DNA of 64,000 nucleotides, from assembly GCA_025612375.1 (NCBI GenBank), contig JAAXKN010000015.1, forward strand, positions 28,945-92,944, written 5' to 3'. Source of the stretch: Ignavibacteria bacterium (lineage in GTDB: Bacteria; Bacteroidota; Ignavibacteria; Ignavibacteriales; SURF-24). Under the pieces are notes generated by a model. That model saw only the letters and a list, made by a program, of their open reading frames with translations, made no database searches and was not told the DNA's origin. A program made the position numbers and the translations under genes. Shown here in pieces: positions 1 to 8,349 of the stretch (position 1 is the first letter of the stretch; every line of letters starts with the position of its first letter).

Positions 1-382
1 TGTAAATCGTGGCGTTTTTAGGGTCGCTTTCGCACTGGATTCTTCCGTACATCAGAGGATTATTAGTGTAGTCTACAAAAATTTCCTGTCTAACTTTTTC
101 GTCAATTTTTATTGTAAATACGGTGTCGCGGTATAAGGGATACTTCAGTGTTACGGTATAATCTGTTCCTTCCAGCCATTTCAGGCTGTCCGGCGTATGC
201 CTTCCTGTATTCCTGGAATTTAAGTAAATATCCGCTCCCCGGGGGTTGGAATCTATATAAATGTATCCCGTAGTGACGGGCGGATCGGGAGGGCTTACAG
301 AAACCTCCTTATCACAGGCAAATGAAAACAGGAGGAGAGTAAGTAAAAAAGTAATTCCGGTTGTCTTATTAAGTTTTCTCAT
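1..382 (-). CDS. PEGA-domain lipoprotein, C-terminus cut by window edge
   Basis: This is the first 127 codons of a gene that runs off the left edge of the window. The start MRKLNKTTG is followed by a hydrophobic stretch (about residues 8-22) and a lipobox-like FSFAC, so the mature protein probably begins at Cys-23 as a lipoprotein. After a Pro/Ser-rich linker comes GYIYIDSNPRGADIYLNSR, then LKYPLYRDT, the pattern of a PEGA domain (a small surface beta-domain of about 70 residues). A second repeat seems to begin at the edge (IQCESDPKNATIY). It lies 47 bp downstream of the DUF4249 gene on the same strand, so it is probably the third gene of that operon. Partner or ligand unknown. Confidence 0.75.
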   Translation of the reverse strand, partial: MRKLNKTTGITFLLTLLLFSFACDKEVSVSPPDPPVTTGYIYIDSNPRGADIYLNSRNTGRHTPDSLKWLEGTDYTVTLKYPLYRDTVFTIKIDEKVRQEIFVDYTNNPLMYGRIQCESDPKNATIY

Positions 383-429
383 ATTTTAATATGTGTTGGT
401 TTTTACGGCATTATGGATATTAGCCAATT

Positions 430-1407
430 TCATTCTGCTCCAAGTTTTGTCTTGTAGCCGAAGGAGCTGATATAATTCTTGTCGAGCCTCATAGGGAACT
501 GGTAGCTTACGCAGGAGCCGAAAATTCCGAGGCCGCCTTCAACGTTAGTAAAATCGGTCTGGTCGAGTTTTACGGAAAACCCATCGTCTGCAAGTTTGCA
601 CGATGAGTAGTATCCCGAAAGGCTCATGTCCAGTGTCCATACTTCAAAAATGACAGACAGAACCACGTAATTTTTCTTATTGGGGTCCCCTGCCGAAATC
701 TCCTCCATTACGCGGTTCAGGGCATCAAGCTCAACCGTGCATACCAGGTTCAAAGTGGGAGAGGGATAAACGGGTACAAATTTTCCTCCGGACAGAATAT
801 ATCTTTCCGGCAGATATCTGACGTGGCGAATTGGGATGCCGTTTTCAAACTTAAAGTATACCAGTGACGGCCTGGGATAATAGTAGGTGTTTTGACCCGA
901 GTTTGTGTTCCAGACTGCTCTGAAGTAACTTCTGCCGTCAATTGGGATGATTGAGTCAATTTCGGCAAAGTTGACATAAACCGGGAGTGGAATACTGGTT
1001 GCGGCGTGCAGTTTCCTTCCGTTTGGAAGCACGGCCAGTATTTCGGCAGGCTTATTGGCCTGGGGCCTGAAGTTTTTTGCATAATAATATCTTATTGGAG
1101 TGCTGTATCTTGAAGTGTCGCTCCTGGATTCTTCTGCTTCCCTGAAGATATAGACGCTGTCGCCAACCCAGACCCTGACGTCTGCTCCCCGGAGAGCCGG
1201 GTCGGTTCTGTTTGCCAGAGGGTCATACCCATCGACGTTGTAGCTTGAGGAGAGTGTCAGTGTCTGCACTGTTGTATCCGACTTTAAGACGCAGTTAAGT
1301 ATATACTTTTCCTTGAAATCGCCCTTCGGGCTGAAATCCTCGTCCTTGCAGCCCGGTGAGAGAAAGGCTGCCGTAATGACAATCATGCTAAGGAGTATTT
1401 TCTTCAT
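430..1407 (-). CDS. DUF4249 family outer-membrane-associated lipoprotein
   Basis: A 325-residue protein with a short signal peptide and lipobox ending at Cys-20 (AAFLSPGC). The mature part opens with KEKYILNCVLKSDTTVQTL and a series of beta-strand-like segments, including RGADVRVWVGDSVYIF and NGRKLHAATSIPLPV, which match the DUF4249 family as I know it from Bacteroidota. These lipoproteins are usually encoded beside TonB-dependent receptors and are thought to be surface partners in uptake. The start codon overlaps the stop of the receptor gene by 4 bp (ATGA), so the two are translationally coupled. No catalytic motif is visible and the substrate cannot be named. Family call fairly sure, role inferred from the pairing. 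Confidence 0.75.
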   Translation of the reverse strand: MKKILLSMIVITAAFLSPGCKDEDFSPKGDFKEKYILNCVLKSDTTVQTLTLSSSYNVDGYDPLANRTDPALRGADVRVWVGDSVYIFREAEESRSDTSRYSTPIRYYYAKNFRPQANKPAEILAVLPNGRKLHAATSIPLPVYVNFAEIDSIIPIDGRSYFRAVWNTNSGQNTYYYPRPSLVYFKFENGIPIRHVRYLPERYILSGGKFVPVYPSPTLNLVCTVELDALNRVMEEISAGDPNKKNYVVLSVIFEVWTLDMSLSGYYSSCKLADDGFSVKLDQTDFTNVEGGLGIFGSCVSYQFPMRLDKNYISSFGYKTKLGAE

Positions 1408-3683
1408 ATTTCAAGCTTCAATGTTGCTGTTGGTAAAAATGGTAACATGTTGACGCGTTTGCCTGTATTGCGTTCAAAGTAGAAAATGTTTTTTCTGTCA
1501 TAAACGTTGACTATGCTTGCATCCAGATAAAAGTTTGCAAATCCGATACTGAACTTCTTCGACAGGCTGATGTCGAGCCTGTGGTAGTCGGGCAGCCTTC
1601 CCAGGTTTTTATCCCCCAGGAGCAGGAAAGGCTGATATGGAGTAAAAAGGCTCAACTGGTTGAAGTAATCCCCTGCATCCAGCTTGTCGTAGTACCCGGT
1701 TATCTTTGTAAAGGGGAGTCCCGAGTTATAAACCCATATTACGCTTGCCTGCCAGTCCTTGCCGAAATTGTACTCAAGCGTGAGGTTAAGCGAATGCCTG
1801 GAATCGTACTTGGGGTAGAAAAGCCAGTCGCCGACAGTCTTGTATGTCCAGCCCAGTGAGTAAGAGCCCATGAAGTAAAAATCCAGGAATTTATATTTTA
1901 GCATGAATTCAAGGCCGTAGGCCTCGCCGGAGCCGGCAACGAGATCCGGGTCGGAATCAAATACTTTCTTTTCGTTTAATGCCGGGAAGTTTTCGATTTT
2001 CTTGTAGTACCCTTCTGTCTCAAGGCTCAGTTCATCGGTAAAGTTAGTCTCGAGTCCCAGAATATAATGCCTTGCCCTTGCGGGGCTCAGGTAGTTAGGA
2101 GTAATTATCCACGGTTCAAACAGCGAGATTACCTCGCTTTCATCTGAAAGTGTAGTCATTTCCTGCTGGTAAATTCCCCAGGCGCCTTTAAGTGCAATTT
2201 CAGGGATGAACCTGTATGTAAAGCTCAGGCGGGGTTCATTTAAGAATCCGCCCCCTTTTTTGGAAAGCCCGGTCAGGTTAATTCTTGTTCCAAGGTCGAT
2301 TCCAAGGTTCTTAAAGCGCAGGTATTTGTATTTAACATAAACGGCGAAGTTGGTTCCCGAGGAGCCGATATCCGTAATAATTCCGCCGTTATTCTCAAGA
2401 AAAAGATTTGTTTTAAGGCGGAGGATGCTAAGGCCTACTCCAAGCTCGTCCTTTGAGTCGTAAACATAGCTGCAGTCGACTTTCATATTAAGGTCGCTTA
2501 CTTCATTTTTCTTGGGTTTGCTCGTGCTGTAGTTTGGAATAACCTCTCCTAAAAAGCTGCTGAAGGAGACTCCCATTTCAAAGAAAAGCGGGCTGTCTGA
2601 GACCTGGAACCATTTGAAGCCGAAGATTCTGTTAGACCATTTGAGGTCTGCTTGTGTCTCATCGCCGTTCATGAGGCGGTCGTCGCTTAAAAGGCCCTGG
2701 ATTGTAATTTTGCTTCCTTCGACAAATTCAGGGTTTGAGTAGTTTAACTTAAATGAAAGGTCGTAGAAGTCGAGCGGGATGTTCTTATCGTTCAGAAATT
2801 TTTTATATATATCGCTTGAATAGCTCCTGCGGCCTGTCACGATGAAAGAGCCGTAAGGTATGGGGCCTTCAGCCAGGGCCTTTGCGCTTAAGTAGCTTAT
2901 GCCGGCCTTCAGGCCGTAGCTGTTCTTGTTGCCGTCTTTTGTAAAAATATTCATGACCGAGGAGAGCCTGCCGCCGTATTCGCTTGTGAAGCCTCCCTTG
3001 AAAAACTCAATGTTATTGACCATTTCGGGGTCAACTATGCTGAAAAGGCCGAAAGCATGAAAAGGGTTATATATAGTGGCGCCGTTTATCATAACGAGGT
3101 TCTGGTTGCTTGCCCCGCCTCTTATGTAATACCTGGCCGATACGTCCCCGGTGGATCTTACGCCGGGCAGGTACTGAAGTGAGCGGAATATGTCGGTCTC
3201 CACTCCCTTGGGCAGGAGTTCCAGTTCCTTAATTGTTAGTCTCTGAAGGCTTATGTCCGTTGCGTTTTCCTCCGCGATGCGCTTTTCAACTTTTTCCACC
3301 ATCGGTAGCACAACGCTTGTAGGGACCATCCTGATATCGAGGTGGGTCATCTTCCCCTTTTCAAGTTTTATTGTCATCTTCCTCGGGTAGTAGCCCATAT
3401 AGGACACAACGAGTGTAAGTGGTCTTCCGGCAGGAACGGAGGTGATGAGAAAGTATCCTTTGGAATCAGAGTATGCTCCCGTGGAAATTTCCTGAATTGC
3501 AACGCTGGCGTATGCGAGGGCTTCCCCGCTGGTTGAATCGGTTATGAGGCCTCGTAAGTTTCCGCTTCCCTGGGCATAGATCCCTGGGGAATCTGAAGCG
3601 GCAGGTAAAAAGAAAAATATAAGCAAGAGGGAAAACAGGATCCCGGGCAACTTTAGTTCTTGCATAATTGCTCGCTTGTTCAT
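1404..3683 (-). CDS. TonB-dependent outer-membrane receptor with carboxypeptidase-like N-terminal domain
   Basis: A 759-residue TonB-dependent receptor. After a signal segment (about residues 14-37, ending IYAQG) comes a carboxypeptidase-D-regulatory-like beta-sandwich (about 42-120: LRGLITDSTSGEALAYASV ... LVVSYMGYYP), typical of Bacteroidota receptors. The plug domain follows at about 145-250, with YYIRGGASNQNLVMINGA and FFKGGFTSEYGGRLSSVMNI as its hallmark segments. The rest is alternating beta-strands of the 22-strand barrel, ending in a hydrophobic C-terminus (LPTATLKLEI). It sits first in a three-gene minus-strand unit with the DUF4249 and PEGA lipoproteins. I see no SusD gene, so this is not a classical polysaccharide-utilisation pair. 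The ligand is unknown. Confidence 0.9.
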   Translation of the reverse strand: MNKRAIMQELKLPGILFSLLLIFFFLPAASDSPGIYAQGSGNLRGLITDSTSGEALAYASVAIQEISTGAYSDSKGYFLITSVPAGRPLTLVVSYMGYYPRKMTIKLEKGKMTHLDIRMVPTSVVLPMVEKVEKRIAEENATDISLQRLTIKELELLPKGVETDIFRSLQYLPGVRSTGDVSARYYIRGGASNQNLVMINGATIYNPFHAFGLFSIVDPEMVNNIEFFKGGFTSEYGGRLSSVMNIFTKDGNKNSYGLKAGISYLSAKALAEGPIPYGSFIVTGRRSYSSDIYKKFLNDKNIPLDFYDLSFKLNYSNPEFVEGSKITIQGLLSDDRLMNGDETQADLKWSNRIFGFKWFQVSDSPLFFEMGVSFSSFLGEVIPNYSTSKPKKNEVSDLNMKVDCSYVYDSKDELGVGLSILRLKTNLFLENNGGIITDIGSSGTNFAVYVKYKYLRFKNLGIDLGTRINLTGLSKKGGGFLNEPRLSFTYRFIPEIALKGAWGIYQQEMTTLSDESEVISLFEPWIITPNYLSPARARHYILGLETNFTDELSLETEGYYKKIENFPALNEKKVFDSDPDLVAGSGEAYGLEFMLKYKFLDFYFMGSYSLGWTYKTVGDWLFYPKYDSRHSLNLTLEYNFGKDWQASVIWVYNSGLPFTKITGYYDKLDAGDYFNQLSLFTPYQPFLLLGDKNLGRLPDYHRLDISLSKKFSIGFANFYLDASIVNVYDRKNIFYFERNTGKRVNMLPFLPTATLKLEI

Positions 3684-4034
3684 GGTGGATTATTGCGGAG
3701 GTAAGTTATACAAATCATAATAAAAAGGAAATATAGATCTGAATAATTTTGTCCTGCGGCATCAGTATTGTGCCTCCGGCAAAATAAATGTATAAACGGC
3801 ATAAGGGGAAATGGCAAATAATGCACTGAAGGCCTGAAAAAGGCTGCTAAAGAGAGCAGCACCTGAAACAGGAAAATGAGAGACTTATTTAGTATATTTT
3901 GTTTATTAATTCGATTAAATGTGTATCTTTATATGAGGAGGGGTATGCATTGGTCTGAGGAACTGAAAAAGAATGTCAGTCCCATTTAGCGGGCTGATTT
4001 AAGTAAATGAAAGAAAACTTCAAAAGGTGGAAAA
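3684..4034. other. Divergent intergenic region
   Basis: 351 bp between the divergent receptor gene and the DEAD-box helicase gene. It contains a small perfect hairpin without a T-tract (GCTGCT at 3843-3848 pairing with AGCAGC at 3855-3860) and a Bacteroidota-like promoter pointing right (separate entry). A 60-codon minus-strand reading frame here lacks any recognisable feature and was not called. Confidence 0.6.
3898..3931 (+). promoter_or_regulatory. Bacteroidota-type promoter for the DEAD-box helicase
   Basis: TTTG at 3898-3901 and TATCTTTA at 3924-3931, 22 bp apart. This fits the TTTG / TAnnTTTG consensus used by the primary sigma factor of Bacteroidota (7 of 8 bases in the second box; spacing within the usual 17-23). 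It predicts a leader of about 95 nt before the TTG start at 4035. Confidence 0.45.
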
Positions 4035-5921
4035 TTGTTAGGACATATTATTAAGTTTGTCAGGGACAGATTAAGCAAGATATCAAACGCTGGTAAGAAG
4101 AAAAAAGAGGGTCCGGCCAAGGAAATAAAGGTTACAGGCGGCAAGGCGGCACAGGAAAGAAAACCCGGAACAAGGGATGCGCGCCAGCCCGGGCGCCAGC
4201 ACGCACCAATACAGGACAAGAGGGCGCCACAGCAGCCCGGTGCACAAAGAGGGCGCAGGCCACAGCCCCAGCAGCAGCAGCAAACCCCTGCACCCGTCAG
4301 AAAAGAAAGGCCGCCGCAGGCTCCCAAGGCAGCCCCGGTGCAGAAAAAGCAGCCCGATAACTGGGATGTTTCGCAGTTCAAGGTAGAACCCTCAGAAGGA
4401 AAAACAAGGTTTCATGACCTCAACCTTCCCCGCGAGCTCATGCATGCAATTTATGACCTCGGCTTCCAGTACTGCACTCCAATTCAGGCAGAAATCCTTT
4501 TTAATACATTAAACGGCAAGGATGCCACGGGAAAGGCACAGACAGGTACGGGCAAGACGGCAGCATTCCTCATTACAGCCATAACGCGCCTGATGAAAGA
4601 AAAGCCGGAGGCAAAAAGGCGCAACGGCGCACCCCGCGCCCTTGTTATAGCTCCTACACGCGAACTCGTGATGCAGATTGCAAGCGATGCCGATAAGCTC
4701 GGGAAATATTCAAACCTCAGCATTATGGCGGTCTACGGCGGCATGGATTACCAGAAGCAGAAGCGCCAGCTTAACGGCCAGCAGGTTGATATACTTGCGG
4801 CTACGCCGGGAAGGCTATTGGACTTCTATAACCGTCACGACGTGCACCTGAGCCAGGTGGAAATAATGGTAATTGACGAAGCCGACCGCATGCTAGATAT
4901 GGGCTTTATACCCGACGTGCGCAAGATCGTACGCGCTACTCCGCCCAAGGAAAAGCGCCAGACACTTTTCTTCAGCGCTACAATTACGCCGGACGTTGAA
5001 AGGCTTGCAGGATACTGGACAAAAGACGCGGTGCGCGTGGAGATTGAGCCGGCACAGGTGGAAGTTGAATCGGTAAAACAGATTATTTATATAGTTACAA
5101 GCGAGGAGAAGTACCCTCTTGTCTATAACCTGATCACAAAGCAGAATATGGACAGGGTTATTATCTTTGCAAACAGGCGCGATGAAACGCAGGGGCTTAC
5201 AGATCTTCTTCTTAAGCACGGCATCAGCTGCTCTCTTATTTCAGGCGACGTTGATCAGCGCCAGAGAATAAGAACACTTGATGACTTTAAAAACGGAAAG
5301 ATACGCGTTCTTGTTGCTACAGACGTTGCAAGCCGTGGAATCCACGTCGAAGGCATAAGCCACGTGATAAATTATACTCTGCCGCAGGACCCCGAGGATT
5401 ATGTGCACCGCATAGGACGCACGGGAAGGGCCGGCGCAACAGGCACTTCAATCAGTTTTGCCACAGAGGACGATTCATTCTATATCCCGGCCATTGAAGG
5501 CTTCCTGGGACACAGCCTGCACTGCATTCAGCCCGATGAAAAGCTCCTTCAGCTTCCGGGTGAACTTGAAGTGGCAGCCCCGGTTGAGACCGGAACGGGT
5601 GAGGCAAAACCCCAGGAGTCAAAGCCCTCAGGTGGACAGAGGCAGGGCGGAGGATACAGAAGACAGGGCGGACAAAGGCCTGGCGGCGGCGGTCAGGGAA
5701 GAGGCCAGAGGCCGCAGGGACAAAGGCAAGGGGGACAAAGACCCCAGCAGGGTCAGAGGTCCGGAGGAAGGAGATACCAGGACAGGCCCAACAGCACCTC
5801 GCCTGAGAAACAGCAGGATCAGGGATCCTCTGAAAATAAACCGGCATCCCAAAACAGAAGTGAAGGCCATTCTGAAACGCCAAAGCCCCGGAATCCCGAA
5901 TCGGGAAGCCAGGAAAGTTAA
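4035..5921 (+). CDS. DEAD-box ATP-dependent RNA helicase with basic N-terminal arm and Gly/Arg/Gln-rich tail
   Basis: A 628-residue cytoplasmic RNA helicase of the RhlE/RhlB/CsdA type, expected to unwind short RNA duplexes in ribosome assembly or RNA turnover. Core motifs are intact and in order: Q motif ([19 protein letters not shown], then PIQAEIL), motif I AQTGTGKT at 168-175, Ia PTREL, TPGR, motif II DEAD at 281-284, motif III SAT, then IV-VI including [11 protein letters not shown] and [10 protein letters not shown]. Outside the core are a low-complexity basic arm (about residues 18-115, rich in K, Q, P, R) and a C-terminal tail of about 110 residues rich in G, Q and R, both likely RNA-binding and disordered. 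Start is TTG at 4035, chosen because AGGTGG lies just upstream and no ATG fits. Specific orthology is not resolved. Confidence 0.93.
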   Translation: MLGHIIKFVRDRLSKISNAGKKKKEGPAKEIKVTGGKAAQERKPGTRDARQPGRQHAPIQDKRAPQQPGAQRGRRPQPQQQQQTPAPVRKERPPQAPKAAPVQKKQPDNWDVSQFKVEPSEGKTRFHDLNLPRELMHAIYDLGFQYCTPIQAEILFNTLNGKDATGKAQTGTGKTAAFLITAITRLMKEKPEAKRRNGAPRALVIAPTRELVMQIASDADKLGKYSNLSIMAVYGGMDYQKQKRQLNGQQVDILAATPGRLLDFYNRHDVHLSQVEIMVIDEADRMLDMGFIPDVRKIVRATPPKEKRQTLFFSATITPDVERLAGYWTKDAVRVEIEPAQVEVESVKQIIYIVTSEEKYPLVYNLITKQNMDRVIIFANRRDETQGLTDLLLKHGISCSLISGDVDQRQRIRTLDDFKNGKIRVLVATDVASRGIHVEGISHVINYTLPQDPEDYVHRIGRTGRAGATGTSISFATEDDSFYIPAIEGFLGHSLHCIQPDEKLLQLPGELEVAAPVETGTGEAKPQESKPSGGQRQGGGYRRQGGQRPGGGGQGRGQRPQGQRQGGQRPQQGQRSGGRRYQDRPNSTSPEKQQDQGSSENKPASQNRSEGHSETPKPRNPESGSQES

Positions 5922-5936
5922 GCATCTGAAAATATC

Positions 5937-6710
5937 TTAATAGCGGAAGTGTTTAATCGCTTCCCCTTTTATTCCTATTTCCGTCATTGCCTCAATGCCA
6001 ATCTGAAGATGAAGATCGACGTAGTTTTCTGTTACCTTGCGGTCCGATTCTTCGGTTTTGATCCCTTCGGGGATCATGGGCATGTCGGATACGAGCAGGA
6101 GCGCCCCGCGGGCAATTTCATTTACGTGGCCCACAATAAAGACCGTAGCCGTTTCCATATCGATCCCGATAACTGAAAGCTTTTCGAGGTAATGCCTGAA
6201 TTTTTCATCCCATTCCCAGACTCTTCTGTTTGTGGTGTAGATAACCCCGGTACGGTAATCCTGGTTGTGTTCAACAATTTTTTCAGAAACGAACTTATGA
6301 AGCTTAAACGACGGGAGTGCCGGCACCTCGGGCGGCATATAGTCGCCAGAAGTTCCTTCACCCCTAATTGCCGCAATAGGCAGAATAAAATGCCCGATTT
6401 CGGTGGAGTGTTTAACGCCTCCGCATTTGCCGAGGAAAAGGACCCCTTTGGGCTGGCGTGCAACCAGGAGGTCCATTATTGTTGCGGCGTTTGGTGAGCC
6501 GATGCCGAAATTTACAATTGTAAGTCCCTGTGAATTTGTGGCCGTCTGCATCGGGCGACCGATGCCGCGCATCTCGCAGTTGAACTGCTCGGCAAAGCGT
6601 GTTACATAGTTATGAAAATTAGTCAGAAGCAGGTAATCGCCGAATTCATCTATTTTTGTCCCCGTGTAGCGCGGCAGCCAGTTTTGGGCAATTTCAAGTT
6701 TTGTTCTCAA
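5937..6710 (-). CDS. amn: AMP nucleosidase (short Bacteroidota-type form)
   Basis: A 257-residue member of the nucleoside phosphorylase fold. AMP nucleosidase hydrolyses AMP to adenine and ribose 5-phosphate, controlling AMP pools. Supporting segments are TIVNFGIGSPNAATIMDLL (phosphate and ribose-phosphate pocket), VLFLGKCGGVK (the GxCGG turn of the family) and IGIDMETATVF (the E-M-E-type nucleoside-binding segment), plus LLLVSDMPMIPEG near the C-terminus, which is typical of Amn. It is shorter than the Escherichia coli enzyme (about 480 residues) because the N-terminal regulatory domain is absent, as is common in Bacteroidota. Only 2 bp separate it from the homocysteine methyltransferase gene upstream, so the two are probably cotranscribed. 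Confidence 0.85.
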   Translation of the reverse strand: MRTKLEIAQNWLPRYTGTKIDEFGDYLLLTNFHNYVTRFAEQFNCEMRGIGRPMQTATNSQGLTIVNFGIGSPNAATIMDLLVARQPKGVLFLGKCGGVKHSTEIGHFILPIAAIRGEGTSGDYMPPEVPALPSFKLHKFVSEKIVEHNQDYRTGVIYTTNRRVWEWDEKFRHYLEKLSVIGIDMETATVFIVGHVNEIARGALLLVSDMPMIPEGIKTEESDRKVTENYVDLHLQIGIEAMTEIGIKGEAIKHFRY

Positions 6711-6712
6711 TA

Positions 6713-7612
6713 TTATTTTTTCCTGTCGTTAAATTTATCTGCAAGTCTTCTTATCTCACTGATGTGCTGAGGGCCTGTGCCGCAGCATCCGCCGATAATG
6801 TTTACTCCCATTTTTAAGAGCTCACCGGCCTTGGGTGAAATAATTTCAGGAGTTTCCTTATAAACGCTCACGCCATCGATCCATTCAGGTATGCCGGCAT
6901 TTGCCTGTGCCAGGATGGGCAATTGTGTCAGGGGCCTCATTTCACTTATAACCTGTATCATTTCATCAAAACCGCGGCCACAGTTGGAGCCAATTATGTC
7001 CGCTCCTGCTGCTGCCAGGCGTTCAATGCTTGTCTTGACGTCCACGCCCCACATTGTTTTTGGGCCTGAGGGTCCGACTTCAAAAGTCATCGAGGCGCTT
7101 ACAGGAAGGCCTGTTATTTCCTTAGCGGCGCGGACAGCTGTTTCAGCTTCCTCAATAGACATCATGGTTTCAACAAAGATTACGTCTACGCCCCCTTCGG
7201 CCAGAGCCTCTGCCTCTTCGGCAAATGCACCGTAGGCGTCCTGGAGGTTAAGCGGTCCCAGGGGTTCAAGTATTTCTCCTGTAGGTCCGATTGAGCCGGC
7301 TACAAATTTCCCTTCGGGGCATACCTCACGCGCAAGTTCAGCCGCCTTTTTTGCGAAATCGAAGGCTCTGTCTTCCATCTGGTGGAGTGAAAGCCTGATG
7401 CGGTTGCTGCCGAAAGAGTTTGTTTCAACTATGTCGCTTCCGGCTTCATAGTAATCTTTATGAATTGCCTGAATTACTTCGGGATTTACGAAATTAAGTT
7501 CCTCGGGGCATACGCCTGTTTTCATGCCGCGCTTCTGAAGCTCGGTGCCCATGGCGCCGTCAGAAACGAGTACTATGCCTGAGTGCAGTTTGGTTAAGAA
7601 TTTTCTGGACAT
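6713..7612 (-). CDS. Homocysteine S-methyltransferase (MetH N-terminal / BHMT-type)
   Basis: A 299-residue stand-alone homocysteine-binding barrel, equivalent to the first module of cobalamin-dependent methionine synthase. It should transfer a methyl group to homocysteine, making methionine. The opening SDGAMGTELQKRG is the family signature; the three zinc cysteines are visible as NCG (in IIGSNCGRGFDE) and the paired Cys in GGCCGTGPQH near the C-terminus. The methyl donor is not obvious: the protein has no folate or cobalamin module, so it needs a separate methyl-carrier. It follows, after 107 bp, a MetH-reactivation-like protein and a corrinoid activator on the same strand, which argues for a corrinoid protein as donor. 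BHMT-like use of a betaine or S-methylmethionine donor is the alternative. Confidence 0.85.
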   Translation of the reverse strand: MSRKFLTKLHSGIVLVSDGAMGTELQKRGMKTGVCPEELNFVNPEVIQAIHKDYYEAGSDIVETNSFGSNRIRLSLHQMEDRAFDFAKKAAELAREVCPEGKFVAGSIGPTGEILEPLGPLNLQDAYGAFAEEAEALAEGGVDVIFVETMMSIEEAETAVRAAKEITGLPVSASMTFEVGPSGPKTMWGVDVKTSIERLAAAGADIIGSNCGRGFDEMIQVISEMRPLTQLPILAQANAGIPEWIDGVSVYKETPEIISPKAGELLKMGVNIIGGCCGTGPQHISEIRRLADKFNDRKK

Positions 7613-7719
7613 ATATCTTAATTCTCTTGGTTAAATCAATTTAGTTAAATCAAAAATGTTAAACGAAATATAAGAAAGAAATAGCAATTAATTAGGGGCC
7701 CAGGGGCACATTATGAAAG

Positions 7720-8349
7720 TTATCTCTTTAAGCCGTAGACCCCGCTTACGGATTTCATGGGCAGCATGAGATAAGTTTCCGTAAGGTGAATTCCAAGGTC
7801 GCCTCCCTGCAGCATTAAGATAAGAGTTTCCTGCTCCTGAAGATCCCAGCCCCTGTAGCCAGGAGAAAACCTTTTTCCCGGGTGCAGGCCTTTTTTTTCT
7901 GCTTCTTTTTGAATTAGCTCCTGGGCTTCTACCTGTATCTGTTCAATCAGGCTTGAGGCTGCGGCGTTAAGCATATAGCCCTCTAAAAAGTCCTCAGCTT
8001 CAAGCCTGCGGATCACGCTGTCGGCTTCTTCGCCTAAAGTAATGAGGTATAGTGAAGCCATTTCGCAGTCTTTTAGAAGGCGGAAAATACCTTTGCCGGA
8101 AAATGAGCTTCCTTCATTAAACGCTGTGCGGAAACGTTCGGGGTCTTTTTCAGCAATGTTAAAAGTCCCATACCTTAGGGCGGGGCTGAAGGTATGTATG
8201 TGCTTCCGGTACAGGCCGCGGCAGACTTCAAGGAGCGCCTCCCTGTCTTCCGAGGTGCTGCCAAGCCTCAGGTATTTGCGCGCTGAGGCCTCATCAAATG
8301 GGATGCTTTCAGCCTCAAAGTAAACTGTATATAAGTCCGTGCCCGGCAT
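7720..8349 (-). CDS. Stand-alone methionine-synthase reactivation-domain-like protein
   Basis: A 209-residue protein resembling the C-terminal activation domain of MetH, which binds S-adenosylmethionine and remethylates inactive cob(II)alamin. The diagnostic part is KRFSPGYRGWDLQEQ at about residues 155-170, which corresponds to the RxSPGYPxxPD segment that holds AdoMet in MetH; the preceding helix EGYMLNAAASSLIEQIQVEA also fits. No other MetH module is attached. Its ATG overlaps the stop of the upstream corrinoid activator gene by one base (TAATG), so the two are coupled. In this context it probably helps keep a separate corrinoid protein active. Whether it really binds AdoMet is inference. 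Confidence 0.75.
   Translation of the reverse strand: MPGTDLYTVYFEAESIPFDEASARKYLRLGSTSEDREALLEVCRGLYRKHIHTFSPALRYGTFNIAEKDPERFRTAFNEGSSFSGKGIFRLLKDCEMASLYLITLGEEADSVIRRLEAEDFLEGYMLNAAASSLIEQIQVEAQELIQKEAEKKGLHPGKRFSPGYRGWDLQEQETLILMLQGGDLGIHLTETYLMLPMKSVSGVYGLKR

Noticed and set aside
3680..3862. 60-codon minus-strand frame overlapping the receptor start by 4 bp
   Set aside because: No ribosome-binding site, no recognisable protein feature, and it fills an otherwise ordinary promoter region.
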